The notes below the pieces were generated by a model, which was given only the letters and a program-made list of their open reading frames with translations, did not search any database and was not told where the DNA came from. This document shows, piece after piece, positions 1 to 8,044 of a stretch of 64,000 nt of DNA. This DNA comes from Bacteroidales bacterium UBA1756. GTDB taxonomy: Bacteria; Bacteroidota; Bacteroidia; Bacteroidales; WCHB1-69. How positions within the stretch are numbered: position 1 is the stretch's first letter; each line of letters begins with the position of its first letter. The position numbers and the translations under genes are program-made. Where the stretch lies: NCBI GenBank assembly GCA_002314795.1, contig DCHI01000007.1, forward strand, positions 18,041 to 82,040, in the 5' to 3' direction.

Positions 1-1739
1 GCGGCACAAGTCTGGAACGCCATATCGCTGGAGTCAACGGGGTGGAAACTACCATCTACTAATACGCATTTGACATCCACAACCGGATAGCCGGCGATGG
101 GGCTCTTTTCCATCGCTTTCATCAAACCTTTTTGGATGGAGGGCAAATACTCTTTGGGAACAACGCCGCCTTTGGTAACATCAACGAACTCAAAACCTTT
201 GCCAGGGTTCGGTTCGAAACGGATGACCGTGTGTGCAAACTGGCCTTTACCACCCGTCTGCTTAACGTGACGATAGTTGCACTCTTTTTCGGTGGTGATA
301 GTTTCTCTGAATGAGACGGACGGTTCTCCCACCGTAATCGGTACTTTAAATTCATCGCGGATGCGTTCCACGAGGATTTCCAGGTGAAGTTCGCCCATAC
401 CCGCGATGATGGTCTCTTCGGTCTCTTCGTCAAAATGGGAATGGAAGGAGGGGTCTTCGTTCGTGAGCTTGGCGAGGGCCTCACCCAACTTGTTACGACT
501 TTTTTTGTCGTCCAATTCCAGTTTCATCTCAATAACGGCGGGGGGGACGGCGATAGACTCTAACAAAATCGGTTGGTTCTCATCGCAGAGCGTATCTCCG
601 GTACGAGTGAGTTTCATTCCGACGAGCGCTACGATTTCACCGGCTTCGGCTTCTGTGATTTCTTCACGTTCTTTGGCCTTGATACGGAAAATACGACCGA
701 TGCGTTCCGTCTTTCCTTTATTCGTATTGTAAACCGTCATACCGCTGGTGATTTTTCCACTGAAGATACGGATGAAGGTTTGCTGGCCGACGTACGGGTC
801 GTTGATAAGTTTGAATGCTAAAGCGGCTACGGGTTCGTTGGCAGTGGGGTGTAGTTGGAACGTTTTCTCTTCATCGTCCGGATCGTGGGCAATGACGGCG
901 CCCAAATCGGTAGGAGAGGGGAGGTAGTCGACGACGGCATCCAACAGCAGCTGGATGCCCTTGTTTTTGTAAGCGGCGCCGCACAAGACGGGCGTCACAA
1001 GCAGTTTGATGGTGGATTCTCGGATGGCCTTTTTCAGTTGCTTCTCTTCCACATCCGAACCCTCCAAATAGAGCATCGCGATTTCGTCATCGAAGTCAGC
1101 CAATTTTTCAATCATTGCGTTGCGGGCTTCCTTGGCCTGTGGCAAAAGTTCTTGAGGAATTTCGCTGACGATGCGCTCTTTTTCTTTGAAAGTGATGGAC
1201 TTCATTGTAACGAGGTCAATCATTCCCTGAAATTCACTTTCGGCGCCGATGGGCATTTGAATGGGCATTGCGTTGGCTCCGAGGTATTTCCCCATTTGAG
1301 CGACCACCTCGCCGAAGTTGGCGCCCACGCGGTCCATCTTGTTGACGAAGGCGATACGGGGAACGCGATATTTGTCGGCTTGGTTCCAGACGGTTTCGCT
1401 CTGCGGTTCCACGCCGCCGACAGCGCAGAAAACGGCGACCATTCCGTCGATGACGCGCAACGAACGTTCCACCTCGATGGTGAAGTCAACGTGGCCGGGA
1501 GTGTCAATCAGGTTGATCTGGTGGTCGTTCCAGTGTGCGGTGATGGCTGCGGAGGCGATGGTGATGCCTCGTTCCTGTTCCTGTTTCATAAAGTCCATCG
1601 TGGCTTGCCCGTCGTGGGTTTCTCCCACTTTGCGGTTGACGCCGGTGAAAAACAGGATTCTTTCGGAAACCGTGGTCTTGCCAGCATCAATGTGGGCGGC
1701 AATTCCGATGTTTCTTAACTTCGAAATGTTATTGCTCAT
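1..1739 (-). CDS. fusA: Translation elongation factor G (partial, C-terminus outside window)
   Basis: EF-G is the ribosomal translocase GTPase. The start at 1739 reads [20 protein letters not shown]; the P-loop AHIDAGKT is at residues 15-22, the switch region carries QEQERGITI, and the G3 motif DTPGH is at 79-83, with NKMD further on. About 579 codons are present out of a usual 690-710, so part of domains IV/V is lost at the left edge; the domain IV segments KQTGGKGQF and VDSSDMAF are visible. The gene has its own -7 box and no rpsL/rpsG upstream, so it is outside a canonical str operon and could be a second, EF-G2-like copy. Membership of the EF-G family is certain; whether it is the main or a paralogous copy is inference. 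Confidence 0.93.
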   Translation of the reverse strand, partial: MSNNISKLRNIGIAAHIDAGKTTVSERILFFTGVNRKVGETHDGQATMDFMKQEQERGITIASAAITAHWNDHQINLIDTPGHVDFTIEVERSLRVIDGMVAVFCAVGGVEPQSETVWNQADKYRVPRIAFVNKMDRVGANFGEVVAQMGKYLGANAMPIQMPIGAESEFQGMIDLVTMKSITFKEKERIVSEIPQELLPQAKEARNAMIEKLADFDDEIAMLYLEGSDVEEKQLKKAIRESTIKLLVTPVLCGAAYKNKGIQLLLDAVVDYLPSPTDLGAVIAHDPDDEEKTFQLHPTANEPVAALAFKLINDPYVGQQTFIRIFSGKITSGMTVYNTNKGKTERIGRIFRIKAKEREEITEAEAGEIVALVGMKLTRTGDTLCDENQPILLESIAVPPAVIEMKLELDDKKSRNKLGEALAKLTNEDPSFHSHFDEETEETIIAGMGELHLEILVERIRDEFKVPITVGEPSVSFRETITTEKECNYRHVKQTGGKGQFAHTVIRFEPNPGKGFEFVDVTKGGVVPKEYLPSIQKGLMKAMEKSPIAGYPVVDVKCVLVDGSFHPVDSSDMAFQTCA

Positions 1740-1788
1740 TCTTTATCTATTTGATTTATAGTTATTTAATACTCTTGATAATCGGCCG

Positions 1789-1796
1789 CAAAGATA
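1789..1796 (-). promoter_or_regulatory. -7 promoter element for EF-G gene
   Basis: On the minus strand this reads TATCTTTG, matching the Bacteroidota sigma-ABfr -7 consensus TAnnTTTG, and is followed by GC. It lies 50 nt upstream of the EF-G start codon. No convincing -33 TTTG was found. Confidence 0.6.
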
Positions 1797-1893
1797 CAAC
1801 TTTCTATTGAATTGCCTCCTTTTTTTAAAATTAATAATTTATAGTTAATTAAGAAACGAAGAAACTAAGTTCGTCCACCGGGGCTGCATCAAA

Positions 1894-2012
1894 AAAGTAG
1901 GAAGTAAGAAGTAGAAAGTAGGAAGTAAGAAGTAGAAAGTATGAAGTAGGAAGTAAGAAGTAGGAAGTAAGAAGTATGAAGTAGAAAGTATGAAGTAAGA
2001 AGTATGAAGTAG
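1894..2012. repeat. 17-unit heptad tandem repeat (GAAGTAN)
   Basis: Seventeen consecutive 7-bp units of the form (G/A)AAGTAN run without interruption, the last base varying between A, G and T. The same heptad occurs at 55261-55308 and, reverse-complemented, at 55694-55760. The array sits in the 733-bp spacer between the EF-G gene and the first TonB gene. It is not plausibly coding. Confidence 0.9.
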
Positions 2013-2040
2013 GGGCTCCACATTGTGCGTTATATCGTGG

Positions 2041-2238
2041 CCAGCCCCGACGGGGCTGCACATCAGTAACCCCGTACAAGGACGATAGTCCGCAGTGCGG
2101 GGAGAGTCCGCCGTAGGAACGTCACATTGTGGCGTCCCTTCACAGAGGCGCGGCACGTGCGATAGGATGTAAAAGTCACCGTGCCATCTGCCGCGCAAAT
2201 GACACCGCCGCGCGAAGAGAGACGTTTCATGAAACGTC
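2041..2238. repeat. Cluster of REP-like palindromes in the 1740-2472 spacer
   Basis: The stretch is GC-rich compared with the rest of the spacer and holds several palindromes. AGCCCC/GGGGCT with a 3-nt loop is at 2043-2057. A hairpin with arms GGAACGTCACA and TGTGGCGTCC is at 2116-2137 and is shared with 23565-23632. A perfect 18-bp palindrome, GACGTTTCATGAAACGTC, is at 2221-2238. Their form resembles REP elements mobilised in trans by RAYT-type transposases, but no such gene is in the window. Apart from the repeats and regulatory sites listed separately, I see no gene in 1740-2472. Confidence 0.65.
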
Positions 2239-2295
2239 TGTACGTTTGAAAGCCCGACGGCGACCAACGGGAGCCGGAACGCCCAAGTGAGTATG

Positions 2296-2336
2296 AAAGT
2301 TTGTAAAGTTTATAAAGTTTGTAAAGTTTATAAAGT
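2296..2336. repeat. 9-bp tandem repeat AAAGTTTGT/AAAGTTTAT
   Basis: Four 9-bp units alternate between AAAGTTTGT and AAAGTTTAT and end in a partial fifth. The same alternating 9-mers recur at 16694-16764 (reverse-complemented), 23515-23561 and 63898-63935, always between genes. Confidence 0.88.
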
Positions 2337-2377
2337 AATTAGGAGAGGAAAAAGAGGGTAATTCTTGAAATAATAAA

Positions 2378-2412
2378 AATTTCGCTGAAGAAAACAATAA
2401 TTTCGCTGAAGA
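2378..2412 (+). promoter_or_regulatory. 14-bp direct repeat, 21-bp period, upstream of TonB gene
   Basis: AATTTCGCTGAAGA occurs perfectly at 2378-2391 and 2399-2412. The 21-bp period is two helical turns, so both copies face the same side of the DNA. They lie 60-95 nt upstream of the first TonB gene and could be a regulator site. That function is inference. Confidence 0.5.
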
Positions 2413-2472
2413 TACGTTGTATATCAAATAGCTACAGAAACCCTTTTATTCACCCCTATAAATCCCTTAGCT

Positions 2473-3165
2473 ATGCGTAACAAAAAAAGTTTTAAAGCAG
2501 ATTTGGAAAAAAGAAAAATCCTCTTTTTCGCGGTGGGTTGCATCATCGCTTTTTCTCTTTCCTGGATTAGTTTGGACTTGTTAGCAACGAAACCAAACGT
2601 TAAGCCCGTCTTCTTAGACGAACCCGCCTTGGCGGTTCAAGAGGAGTATCTTCCACCGGAAGTAGATAAAAAAGTGGAAGAACCTCTCCGTCAGGAGATT
2701 CAAAAAATGGCTTCCGAGATGCTTTTTTCCATCGTGAAGAACAATGAAGTGGAGACGTTCTCGAGTCTTTTCCCGGTTGAGTACGACCCTGACCTGACCG
2801 TAGTGGATTGGGATGAGACGGAAGTTGTGCCGGAACCTATTGATGATGAGATTTATACGTTTGTTGAGGTGATGCCCGAATTTCCGGGAGGAATGCCCGC
2901 ACTGAACGACTTTCTCCGTTCCCATTTGAAGTATCCGGCTCCCGCCGTTGAAGCGGGCGCACAAGGTACGGTTCTGGTGGAATTTGTCGTCGAAAAGGAC
3001 GGCAGTGTCAGCGGATCCAAAGTCGTTGTCTCAGCGTTCCCAGCCTTGGATGCGGAAGCACTTCGCGTCGTTAGCTCCCTCCCAAAATGGAAACCGGGTG
3101 CTGCCAACGGACGCCCCGTGCGCGTCTATTACAACGTCCCCATCCATTTCAGTCTAAGTAACTAA
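2473..3165 (+). CDS. TonB family energy-transducer protein (copy 1)
   Basis: 230 residues. A basic N-terminus (MRNKKSFKADLEKRK) precedes one membrane segment at about residues 15-36, then a charged periplasmic linker and a C-terminal TonB domain (about 130-230) with EFPGGMPAL, YP, GTVLVEFVVEKDGSV and LPKWKPG. Such proteins transmit the proton-motive force of ExbB/ExbD to TonB-dependent outer-membrane receptors. The next gene is a same-length paralogue; the ends are nearly identical and the linkers differ, so this is a tandem duplication. No exbBD or receptor gene is nearby. The start is set by identity with the paralogue's N-terminus. Confidence 0.9.
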   Translation: MRNKKSFKADLEKRKILFFAVGCIIAFSLSWISLDLLATKPNVKPVFLDEPALAVQEEYLPPEVDKKVEEPLRQEIQKMASEMLFSIVKNNEVETFSSLFPVEYDPDLTVVDWDETEVVPEPIDDEIYTFVEVMPEFPGGMPALNDFLRSHLKYPAPAVEAGAQGTVLVEFVVEKDGSVSGSKVVVSAFPALDAEALRVVSSLPKWKPGAANGRPVRVYYNVPIHFSLSN

Positions 3166-3178
3166 TTGATTAGTAGAT

Positions 3179-3217
3179 ATGGAGGAATATTTAAAACGAA
3201 TATTCCTCCATTTTTTT
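3179..3217 (+). terminator. Intrinsic terminator after TonB copy 1
   Basis: Inverted repeat with arms ATGGAGGAATATT and AATATTCCTCCAT (13 bp, perfect), a 7-nt loop and a run of seven T. It separates the two TonB genes transcriptionally. Confidence 0.88.
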
Positions 3218-3267
3218 GGAAAGAAAATTTTATTTTTTGAGGGTGGCTTCCGTATTCAAAATTTTTA

Positions 3268-3275
3268 TACTTTTG
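3268..3275 (+). promoter_or_regulatory. -7 promoter element for TonB copy 2
   Basis: TACTTTTG followed by CCCGC, matching TAnnTTTG, 34 nt upstream of the chosen start at 3310. With the preceding terminator it makes copy 2 an independent transcription unit. Confidence 0.62.
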
Positions 3276-3309
3276 CCCGCTATTTTTGTTCACTATAAAT
3301 CATTGTCTT

Positions 3310-4002
3310 ATGGCAAATAAAAAATCATTTAAAGCTGACCTTGAAAAGAGAAAAATTATCTTTTTTGCAGTCGGCTGTATTGTGGCTATGTCACTCTCTT
3401 GGGTGTGCTTGGATTTGTTGGCCACCACAGAAAAAAAGGTAGATGTTATCCAAGATGAAGCAGAAGCAGCAACGGTTGACGAATACACGCCACCGGAAAC
3501 TGACGAAAAACCGCAAGAGCAGAAACAGGAAGAAGTTCAACAGCAAAATACGGAAATCATCCTTAACATTGTAGAAAATACTGCTAAAGCTGACTTTGAT
3601 TTCAATTTCGGTCAGGATGTTACGGATGAAATGACGATTGACGAATGGGAAGCTCCCGAAGTCGTTGAAGAAGTTGCTGCCGAAGAACCTCCGGTACGCT
3701 TTGTAGAACAGATGCCCGAATTTCCTGGTGGTATGCCCGCTTTGAATCAATATCTTCGCGAACATCTCCAGTATCCGGCTGCCGCTCGTGACGCAGGTGC
3801 TATGGGTACGGTGTTGGTTGAGTTCGTCGTTGAAAAAGACGGCAGTGTCAGTAACGCGAAGGTCGTCGTTTCTCAGTTCCCCGCTTTGGACGAAGAAGCT
3901 CTCCGCGTAGTTCGCTCGCTTCCGAAATGGAAACCGGGCGAAAGCAATGGCCGCAAGGTCCGTGTTTTCTACAACGTTCCGATTAAGTTCGATTTGCAAT
4001 AA
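3310..4002 (+). CDS. TonB family energy-transducer protein (copy 2)
   Basis: 230 residues from the ATG at 3310 (MANKKSFKADLEKRK). An in-frame upstream start at 3286 would add eight residues, but the internal ATG gives exactly the same length and N-terminus as copy 1. One membrane segment (about 15-36) is followed by an acidic, Gln-rich linker (KPQEQKQEEVQQQN) and the TonB C-terminal domain with EFPGGMPALNQYL and PKWKPGESNGRKVRV. The role is the same as copy 1: energy coupling to outer-membrane transport. Two differing linkers suggest different reach or partner preference, which is inference. Confidence 0.9.
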   Translation: MANKKSFKADLEKRKIIFFAVGCIVAMSLSWVCLDLLATTEKKVDVIQDEAEAATVDEYTPPETDEKPQEQKQEEVQQQNTEIILNIVENTAKADFDFNFGQDVTDEMTIDEWEAPEVVEEVAAEEPPVRFVEQMPEFPGGMPALNQYLREHLQYPAAARDAGAMGTVLVEFVVEKDGSVSNAKVVVSQFPALDEEALRVVRSLPKWKPGESNGRKVRVFYNVPIKFDLQ

Positions 4003-4024
4003 TCGTTTTACACATAATTATAAA

Positions 4025-4056
4025 GGAGGATGATTCAGCGTCATCCTCTTTTTTTT
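4025..4056 (+). terminator. Intrinsic terminator after TonB copy 2
   Basis: GAGGATGA, 7-nt loop, TCATCCTC, then a run of eight T. The stem is perfect. Confidence 0.88.
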
Positions 4057-4070
4057 GCCAAAAAAATAAG

Positions 4071-4078
4071 TAAGTTTG
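4071..4078 (+). promoter_or_regulatory. -7 promoter element for sulfatase-family gene
   Basis: TAAGTTTG followed by CACCC, 22 nt upstream of the TTG start at 4101. It immediately follows the terminator of the previous gene. Confidence 0.62.
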
Positions 4079-4100
4079 CACCCTCAAATTATCCAAGACA

Positions 4101-6053
4101 TTGAAGAACAAAACACTTTCTCTGGTTTTTACCGGACTCGCTTTCATCGCCTTCCTCCATTTGACGGCACTGCTGCTGCTGACCGTCGTGAGGATTCTGT
4201 TCATCGTTTTTTGTTCCCCCGCAGACGGCAATTCCTTCGGGCTGATACTCCGTTCCATCGCTATCGGTCTGCAATTTGACAACTGGGTTTTGTCGTTCAT
4301 CACGGCGCTCCCGTTGACCGTTGTGGGCATTGCTACTTTGGCCGGCGTCGCTCCGAAAAAACTGAAAATTCCGGTCAACGTGTGGTATTTTACGTTCGTC
4401 ATCCCCGTTTTTATCCTCGGAATTGCGGACATCCCCTACTTTTTGTATTTCAATGACCATATCAACATCGGGAGTTTTTCGTGGTTCGCCTTTGCCAAGG
4501 ATACCTTCGGAATGATTTTCTTGGATTGGCACAATTACTTGTATTTGTCGTTAGTGGTCATTTTTTCTTTTCTATTCATTTTCAATATTTTAAGAATAGA
4601 AAAAATTATTTTTTCAAGACAAGAAGAGGTCGTTCCTGCCCGTCGGCGGCTGAAATGGATTCCGATGTTCTTGCTGATGGGGGCCGCCTGTTTTGCAGGA
4701 ATGCGCGGAAGTTTTCAACGGTACCCGCTCCGAATTGGCGTCGCTTATTTCAGTGACAACAATTTTTATAACCGCGTGGGCCTGAATCCGGTTTTCAACA
4801 TCGTGGAAAGTTGCAAATACTATTTCGATGAGTCGGCGCCCGAAATCAGTGAAGTTGATGTGAACCAAGCGTTGCTTTTTGTTCAAAAAGAGTTGGAAAT
4901 CAATGTTTCTGATAAGAATTATCATTCTTCTTTTCCTTTAAAAAGAAAGATTATTTTTCAAGAAGAAGGGGAAAAGTACAATGTGGTTGTTATCCTGATG
5001 GAGTCGGTGGCGACGGCTGACCTGGAACGGACTTATAATGGAAAGCCGGTGATGCCGTTCCTTTCACAACTACGAAATAACTCGCTTTATTTCAGTAATT
5101 TCTATTCTGCTGGCAATCACACCAATTGTGGAATTACCGCCACACTTTATGGGTACACGCCCGATTTTGCCAAGCCCACGATGACGGTGCCTTCTACGCG
5201 CTATACCGGTCTGCCCGATGCCCTGAAAAAGTTAGGATACAAAAATCATTTTTTCATTACGGGAAATCCTCAGTACGACCGGATGAATTCGTTTTTGTAC
5301 GACAACCACTTTGAACGGCTTCATTCCTCGTATGATTATCCTAACAGCAAGCAAGTCAATAATTTCGGAGTTGCCGATGACTATCTTTTTGAGTACGGAC
5401 TCCAGAAGTTGGATGAATTGGCAAAGAGCACGGCGCCGTTTTTTGCTACTTTCCTCACCGTCAGCAACCACCCGCCGTACATCATTCCCGACGAGTACAA
5501 GAATTGTGGTGCAACCGACCACGAACGGATTTTGGCTTTTGCCGACCATTGTCTCCAACAGTTTGTGGAGTCGGCTCAAAAGCGTTCGTGGGGACCAAAA
5601 ACGCTGTTCGTTCTGTTAGGCGACCACGGAAATTTAGATGGTAACAATCTGTATGATATGCCGTTGCAGTACAATCACATCCCCTGTTTTGTCATCGGTC
5701 CTGATGAAATAGTAAAGTCGGAGACTTGTGAAACGCCCGGTAGCCAAATCGACCTCGGCGCCACCTTGATGGGACTGTTGCATCTTTCATACACCGACAA
5801 TTCGATGGGAACAAACCTGATGGAACGTCCGAAAAAATATGCTTATTTTGTCGGTGACAATCACATCGGCTGCTGCGACGGAACCTATTTTTTCTGTCAT
5901 AACATCAACAGTAAGAATGACTTTCTATACAAGATTGGTGATTCAGAAAATCTTGCTTCTGCGCTTTCATCGAAAACGGAAGAGATGAGACAGTACTGCT
6001 ATCGGATGATGGCGGTTAACAATGCGGCTAAAAAACAAAAGTGGACAGAATGA
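4101..6053 (+). CDS. LTA synthase-family membrane sulfatase/phosphoglycerol transferase
   Basis: 650 residues. About five membrane segments fill the N-terminal third (about 7-35, 54-75, 92-115, 137-162, 187-205), followed by an extracytoplasmic alkaline-phosphatase/sulfatase-fold domain from about residue 290. Its metal site is suggested by VVILMESV (acidic ligand), NHTNCGITATLYG (candidate Thr nucleophile) and LLGDHGN (Asp-His). Relatives transfer phosphoglycerol or phosphoethanolamine headgroups onto glycans or lipids at the cell surface; the substrate here is unknown. The start is TTG: no ATG occurs near it in frame before the membrane region, and the -7 box lies 22 nt upstream, so TTG is preferred. 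It is a single-gene unit. Confidence 0.83.
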   Translation: MKNKTLSLVFTGLAFIAFLHLTALLLLTVVRILFIVFCSPADGNSFGLILRSIAIGLQFDNWVLSFITALPLTVVGIATLAGVAPKKLKIPVNVWYFTFVIPVFILGIADIPYFLYFNDHINIGSFSWFAFAKDTFGMIFLDWHNYLYLSLVVIFSFLFIFNILRIEKIIFSRQEEVVPARRRLKWIPMFLLMGAACFAGMRGSFQRYPLRIGVAYFSDNNFYNRVGLNPVFNIVESCKYYFDESAPEISEVDVNQALLFVQKELEINVSDKNYHSSFPLKRKIIFQEEGEKYNVVVILMESVATADLERTYNGKPVMPFLSQLRNNSLYFSNFYSAGNHTNCGITATLYGYTPDFAKPTMTVPSTRYTGLPDALKKLGYKNHFFITGNPQYDRMNSFLYDNHFERLHSSYDYPNSKQVNNFGVADDYLFEYGLQKLDELAKSTAPFFATFLTVSNHPPYIIPDEYKNCGATDHERILAFADHCLQQFVESAQKRSWGPKTLFVLLGDHGNLDGNNLYDMPLQYNHIPCFVIGPDEIVKSETCETPGSQIDLGATLMGLLHLSYTDNSMGTNLMERPKKYAYFVGDNHIGCCDGTYFFCHNINSKNDFLYKIGDSENLASALSSKTEEMRQYCYRMMAVNNAAKKQKWTE

Positions 6054-6066
6054 TAGAAAAAAGTGC

Positions 6067-6074
6067 TACTTTTG
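6067..6074 (+). promoter_or_regulatory. -7 promoter element for T9SS protein / dus
   Basis: TACTTTTG followed by CGGCC, 36 nt upstream of the ATG at 6111. It probably serves both the secreted protein and the dus gene 5 nt behind it. Confidence 0.6.
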
Positions 6075-6110
6075 CGGCCTGTTTTGAATTTTTAAAACAA
6101 TAATATAATT

Positions 6111-7073
6111 ATGAAAAAGTTTTTCACACTGCTTTGCACCCTTTTGGCTGCACAAATTCTTTATGGACAAACCATTACAAACGCCGGTTTTGAGGAATGG
6201 ACGGACAATACCCACGCCGTAGGTTGGAATTCCTCTTTCGAGGCCTCTTTTACTTATTCCTATATGGGTATTCCTCTTCCAATCACCATTGATTTTAATG
6301 CGGTACAAAAATTTACAGATGCGGTCCACGGAGGTAATTTTGCTGTGGAAGTCATCCCGCAACAGGCGTCCGTTCTGACTTCATCTTTCAATCTTCCTGG
6401 TATCGTGCAATTAGGACAATTTAACACGGACTCTCTCGGTACGATGGATTTCAGCACGATTGATATTGATAATTTTGATTTCACTCAGTTCATTTATGGT
6501 GGAATTGCCTGCGGTCAATTGCCGACCAAAGCGACTGCGTGGGTGATGTACGCGCCGGTTGATGGCGATACGCTTCTGGCGGGTGTCATCGCCACACGTT
6601 GGAACAACGGACAGCGAGAAATCGTTGCACAGGGCGAGTACACCAATAACAATCCTATCGACCAATATACGCAAATAGAAATTCCTTTTACTGTAAAACC
6701 GGGAATGGAGGGCGTGAATCCAGATACTGTCAACATCATTTTCTGTACGTCAAGAAGAAGTACGAACGAAAATACTCGTCTCTATATAGATGATGTAGAG
6801 CTTGTTATGGGAGGAACAGGCATTTTTGAAGTCGGGAATCTTCCCATTTTCAATGTCCAGCCCAACCCCGCCACCGATTTTATCGTAGTAACACCTATTT
6901 CAGACGAACCTTACGCAGTTCGGATGTACGACCTTAATGGTAAGTTGGTTTGGGCCGAAAACGGCTTGGCAGGAAGTACTCGTTTCCCCGTTTCTGAAAT
7001 GGCAAAAGGAACCTATCTGTTGCAAGTGAAACAAGGGGCCAACGTCCGTACGCAAAAAGTCATACTCAACTAA
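6111..7073 (+). CDS. Secreted protein with T9SS type A sorting domain
   Basis: 320 residues. A signal peptide (MKKFFTLLCTLLAAQILYGQ, cleavage near residue 20) leads into NAGFEEW, a beginning typical of jelly-roll, carbohydrate-metabolism-type (PCMD-like) domains in secreted Bacteroidota proteins. The last 75 or so residues are a T9SS sorting domain: NVQPNPATDF, MYDLNGK and MAKGTYLLQV, ending TQKVILN. It is expected to cross the outer membrane by the type IX system and become anchored or released. No catalytic motif was recognised. The dus gene starts 5 nt after its stop codon. Confidence 0.85.
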   Translation: MKKFFTLLCTLLAAQILYGQTITNAGFEEWTDNTHAVGWNSSFEASFTYSYMGIPLPITIDFNAVQKFTDAVHGGNFAVEVIPQQASVLTSSFNLPGIVQLGQFNTDSLGTMDFSTIDIDNFDFTQFIYGGIACGQLPTKATAWVMYAPVDGDTLLAGVIATRWNNGQREIVAQGEYTNNNPIDQYTQIEIPFTVKPGMEGVNPDTVNIIFCTSRRSTNENTRLYIDDVELVMGGTGIFEVGNLPIFNVQPNPATDFIVVTPISDEPYAVRMYDLNGKLVWAENGLAGSTRFPVSEMAKGTYLLQVKQGANVRTQKVILN

Positions 7074-7078
7074 CGAAG

Positions 7079-8008
7079 ATGGAATTCTGGCTTGCCCCGT
7101 TGCACGGGATTACGAACTTTCATTTTCGGAATTGCCTTAACCGCCACGTGAAGAACCTTTCCGTGGCGGTTACGCCTTTTTTGCCGGTGGGAGCAACTTC
7201 GCAAATCAACGTGCGCCGTTGGGTAGATGTCGCCCCGGAAAATAACCGGTCCGGTGAGGTGATTCCGCAACTCATCGGAAACGAACCGACGCATTTCGTA
7301 GATACCATTCGGGAATTGCAAAAACTTGGATACCAACGTTTTAATTGGAATATTGGTTGCCCAGCCGCGCAAGTCGTTCGCAAACAGCGGGGCTGCGGAA
7401 TTATGCCACATCCGGAGCGCGTGGAAGCGGTAGTCCGTCTTGTTACGCAAGAAACCGACTGCTGTTTTTCCATCAAGATGCGTTTGGGTTTGAAAAGTCC
7501 GGAGGAGGGATTAGCCATTTTGGAACGACTTCAGCCGTATCCTTTGGACTTTGTTGCCGTTCACCCTCGATTGGGCGTCCAGCAGTATGAAGGAAAACCC
7601 GACTTTTCGATGTTCCGGCGGATGTACGAAACCACGGGACAAAACCTTGTTTATAGTGGTGACATTTTTGACCTTTCATCCTATCAGTATTTGGTTGACC
7701 ATTTCCCGAAGGTCCGGCAGGTGATGTTAGGTCGCGGAATTCTGAGAAATCCTTTTTTGGCAGAAGAATTGACGACGGGACAAATGCTTTCGGACGGCGA
7801 GCGGACGGAGCGGTTCGCCGCCTTTTATGCCGACTATATCCAAACGATGCAAGCGGCGCGGGGCGAGCACGGGACTTTGTCCATTCTCAAGGAGTTGTGG
7901 CACTATTTCGCTCACTTTTGCCAACTGTCTCCGGAGGCCTTGCAGGAGTTGCTGCGTATCACTGATTTCAAGGAGTTTAACGAGCGTGCGGGAAAATATA
8001 TCGGTTGA
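7079..8008 (+). CDS. dus: tRNA-dihydrouridine synthase
   Basis: 309 residues; FMN- and NADPH-dependent reduction of uridine to dihydrouridine in tRNA. The TIM-barrel motifs are in order: APLHGITN at 6-13, PQLIGN at 63-68, NIGCPAAQV with the catalytic acid Cys94, SIKMRLG with the phosphate/base-binding Lys133, VHPR near 163, and LGRGILRNP near 223, which contacts the FMN phosphate. A short helical C-terminal domain follows. Length is normal. It lies 5 nt behind a secreted-protein gene, an operon without obvious functional logic. The Dus subtype, and so the target position, cannot be assigned. Confidence 0.92.
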   Translation: MEFWLAPLHGITNFHFRNCLNRHVKNLSVAVTPFLPVGATSQINVRRWVDVAPENNRSGEVIPQLIGNEPTHFVDTIRELQKLGYQRFNWNIGCPAAQVVRKQRGCGIMPHPERVEAVVRLVTQETDCCFSIKMRLGLKSPEEGLAILERLQPYPLDFVAVHPRLGVQQYEGKPDFSMFRRMYETTGQNLVYSGDIFDLSSYQYLVDHFPKVRQVMLGRGILRNPFLAEELTTGQMLSDGERTERFAAFYADYIQTMQAARGEHGTLSILKELWHYFAHFCQLSPEALQELLRITDFKEFNERAGKYIG

Positions 8009-8044
8009 AAAAACGAGAACGGTATATTTTTTCTCCGTTATTGG

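Noticed and set aside
855..1718. Long open frame on the plus strand opposite the EF-G gene
   Set aside because: It is antisense to a clearly conserved EF-G sequence and has no recognisable protein signature; codon bias of the real gene keeps the other strand open.
3286..3309. Longer start for the second TonB protein
   Set aside because: The ATG at 3310 gives the same length and N-terminus as the adjacent paralogue.
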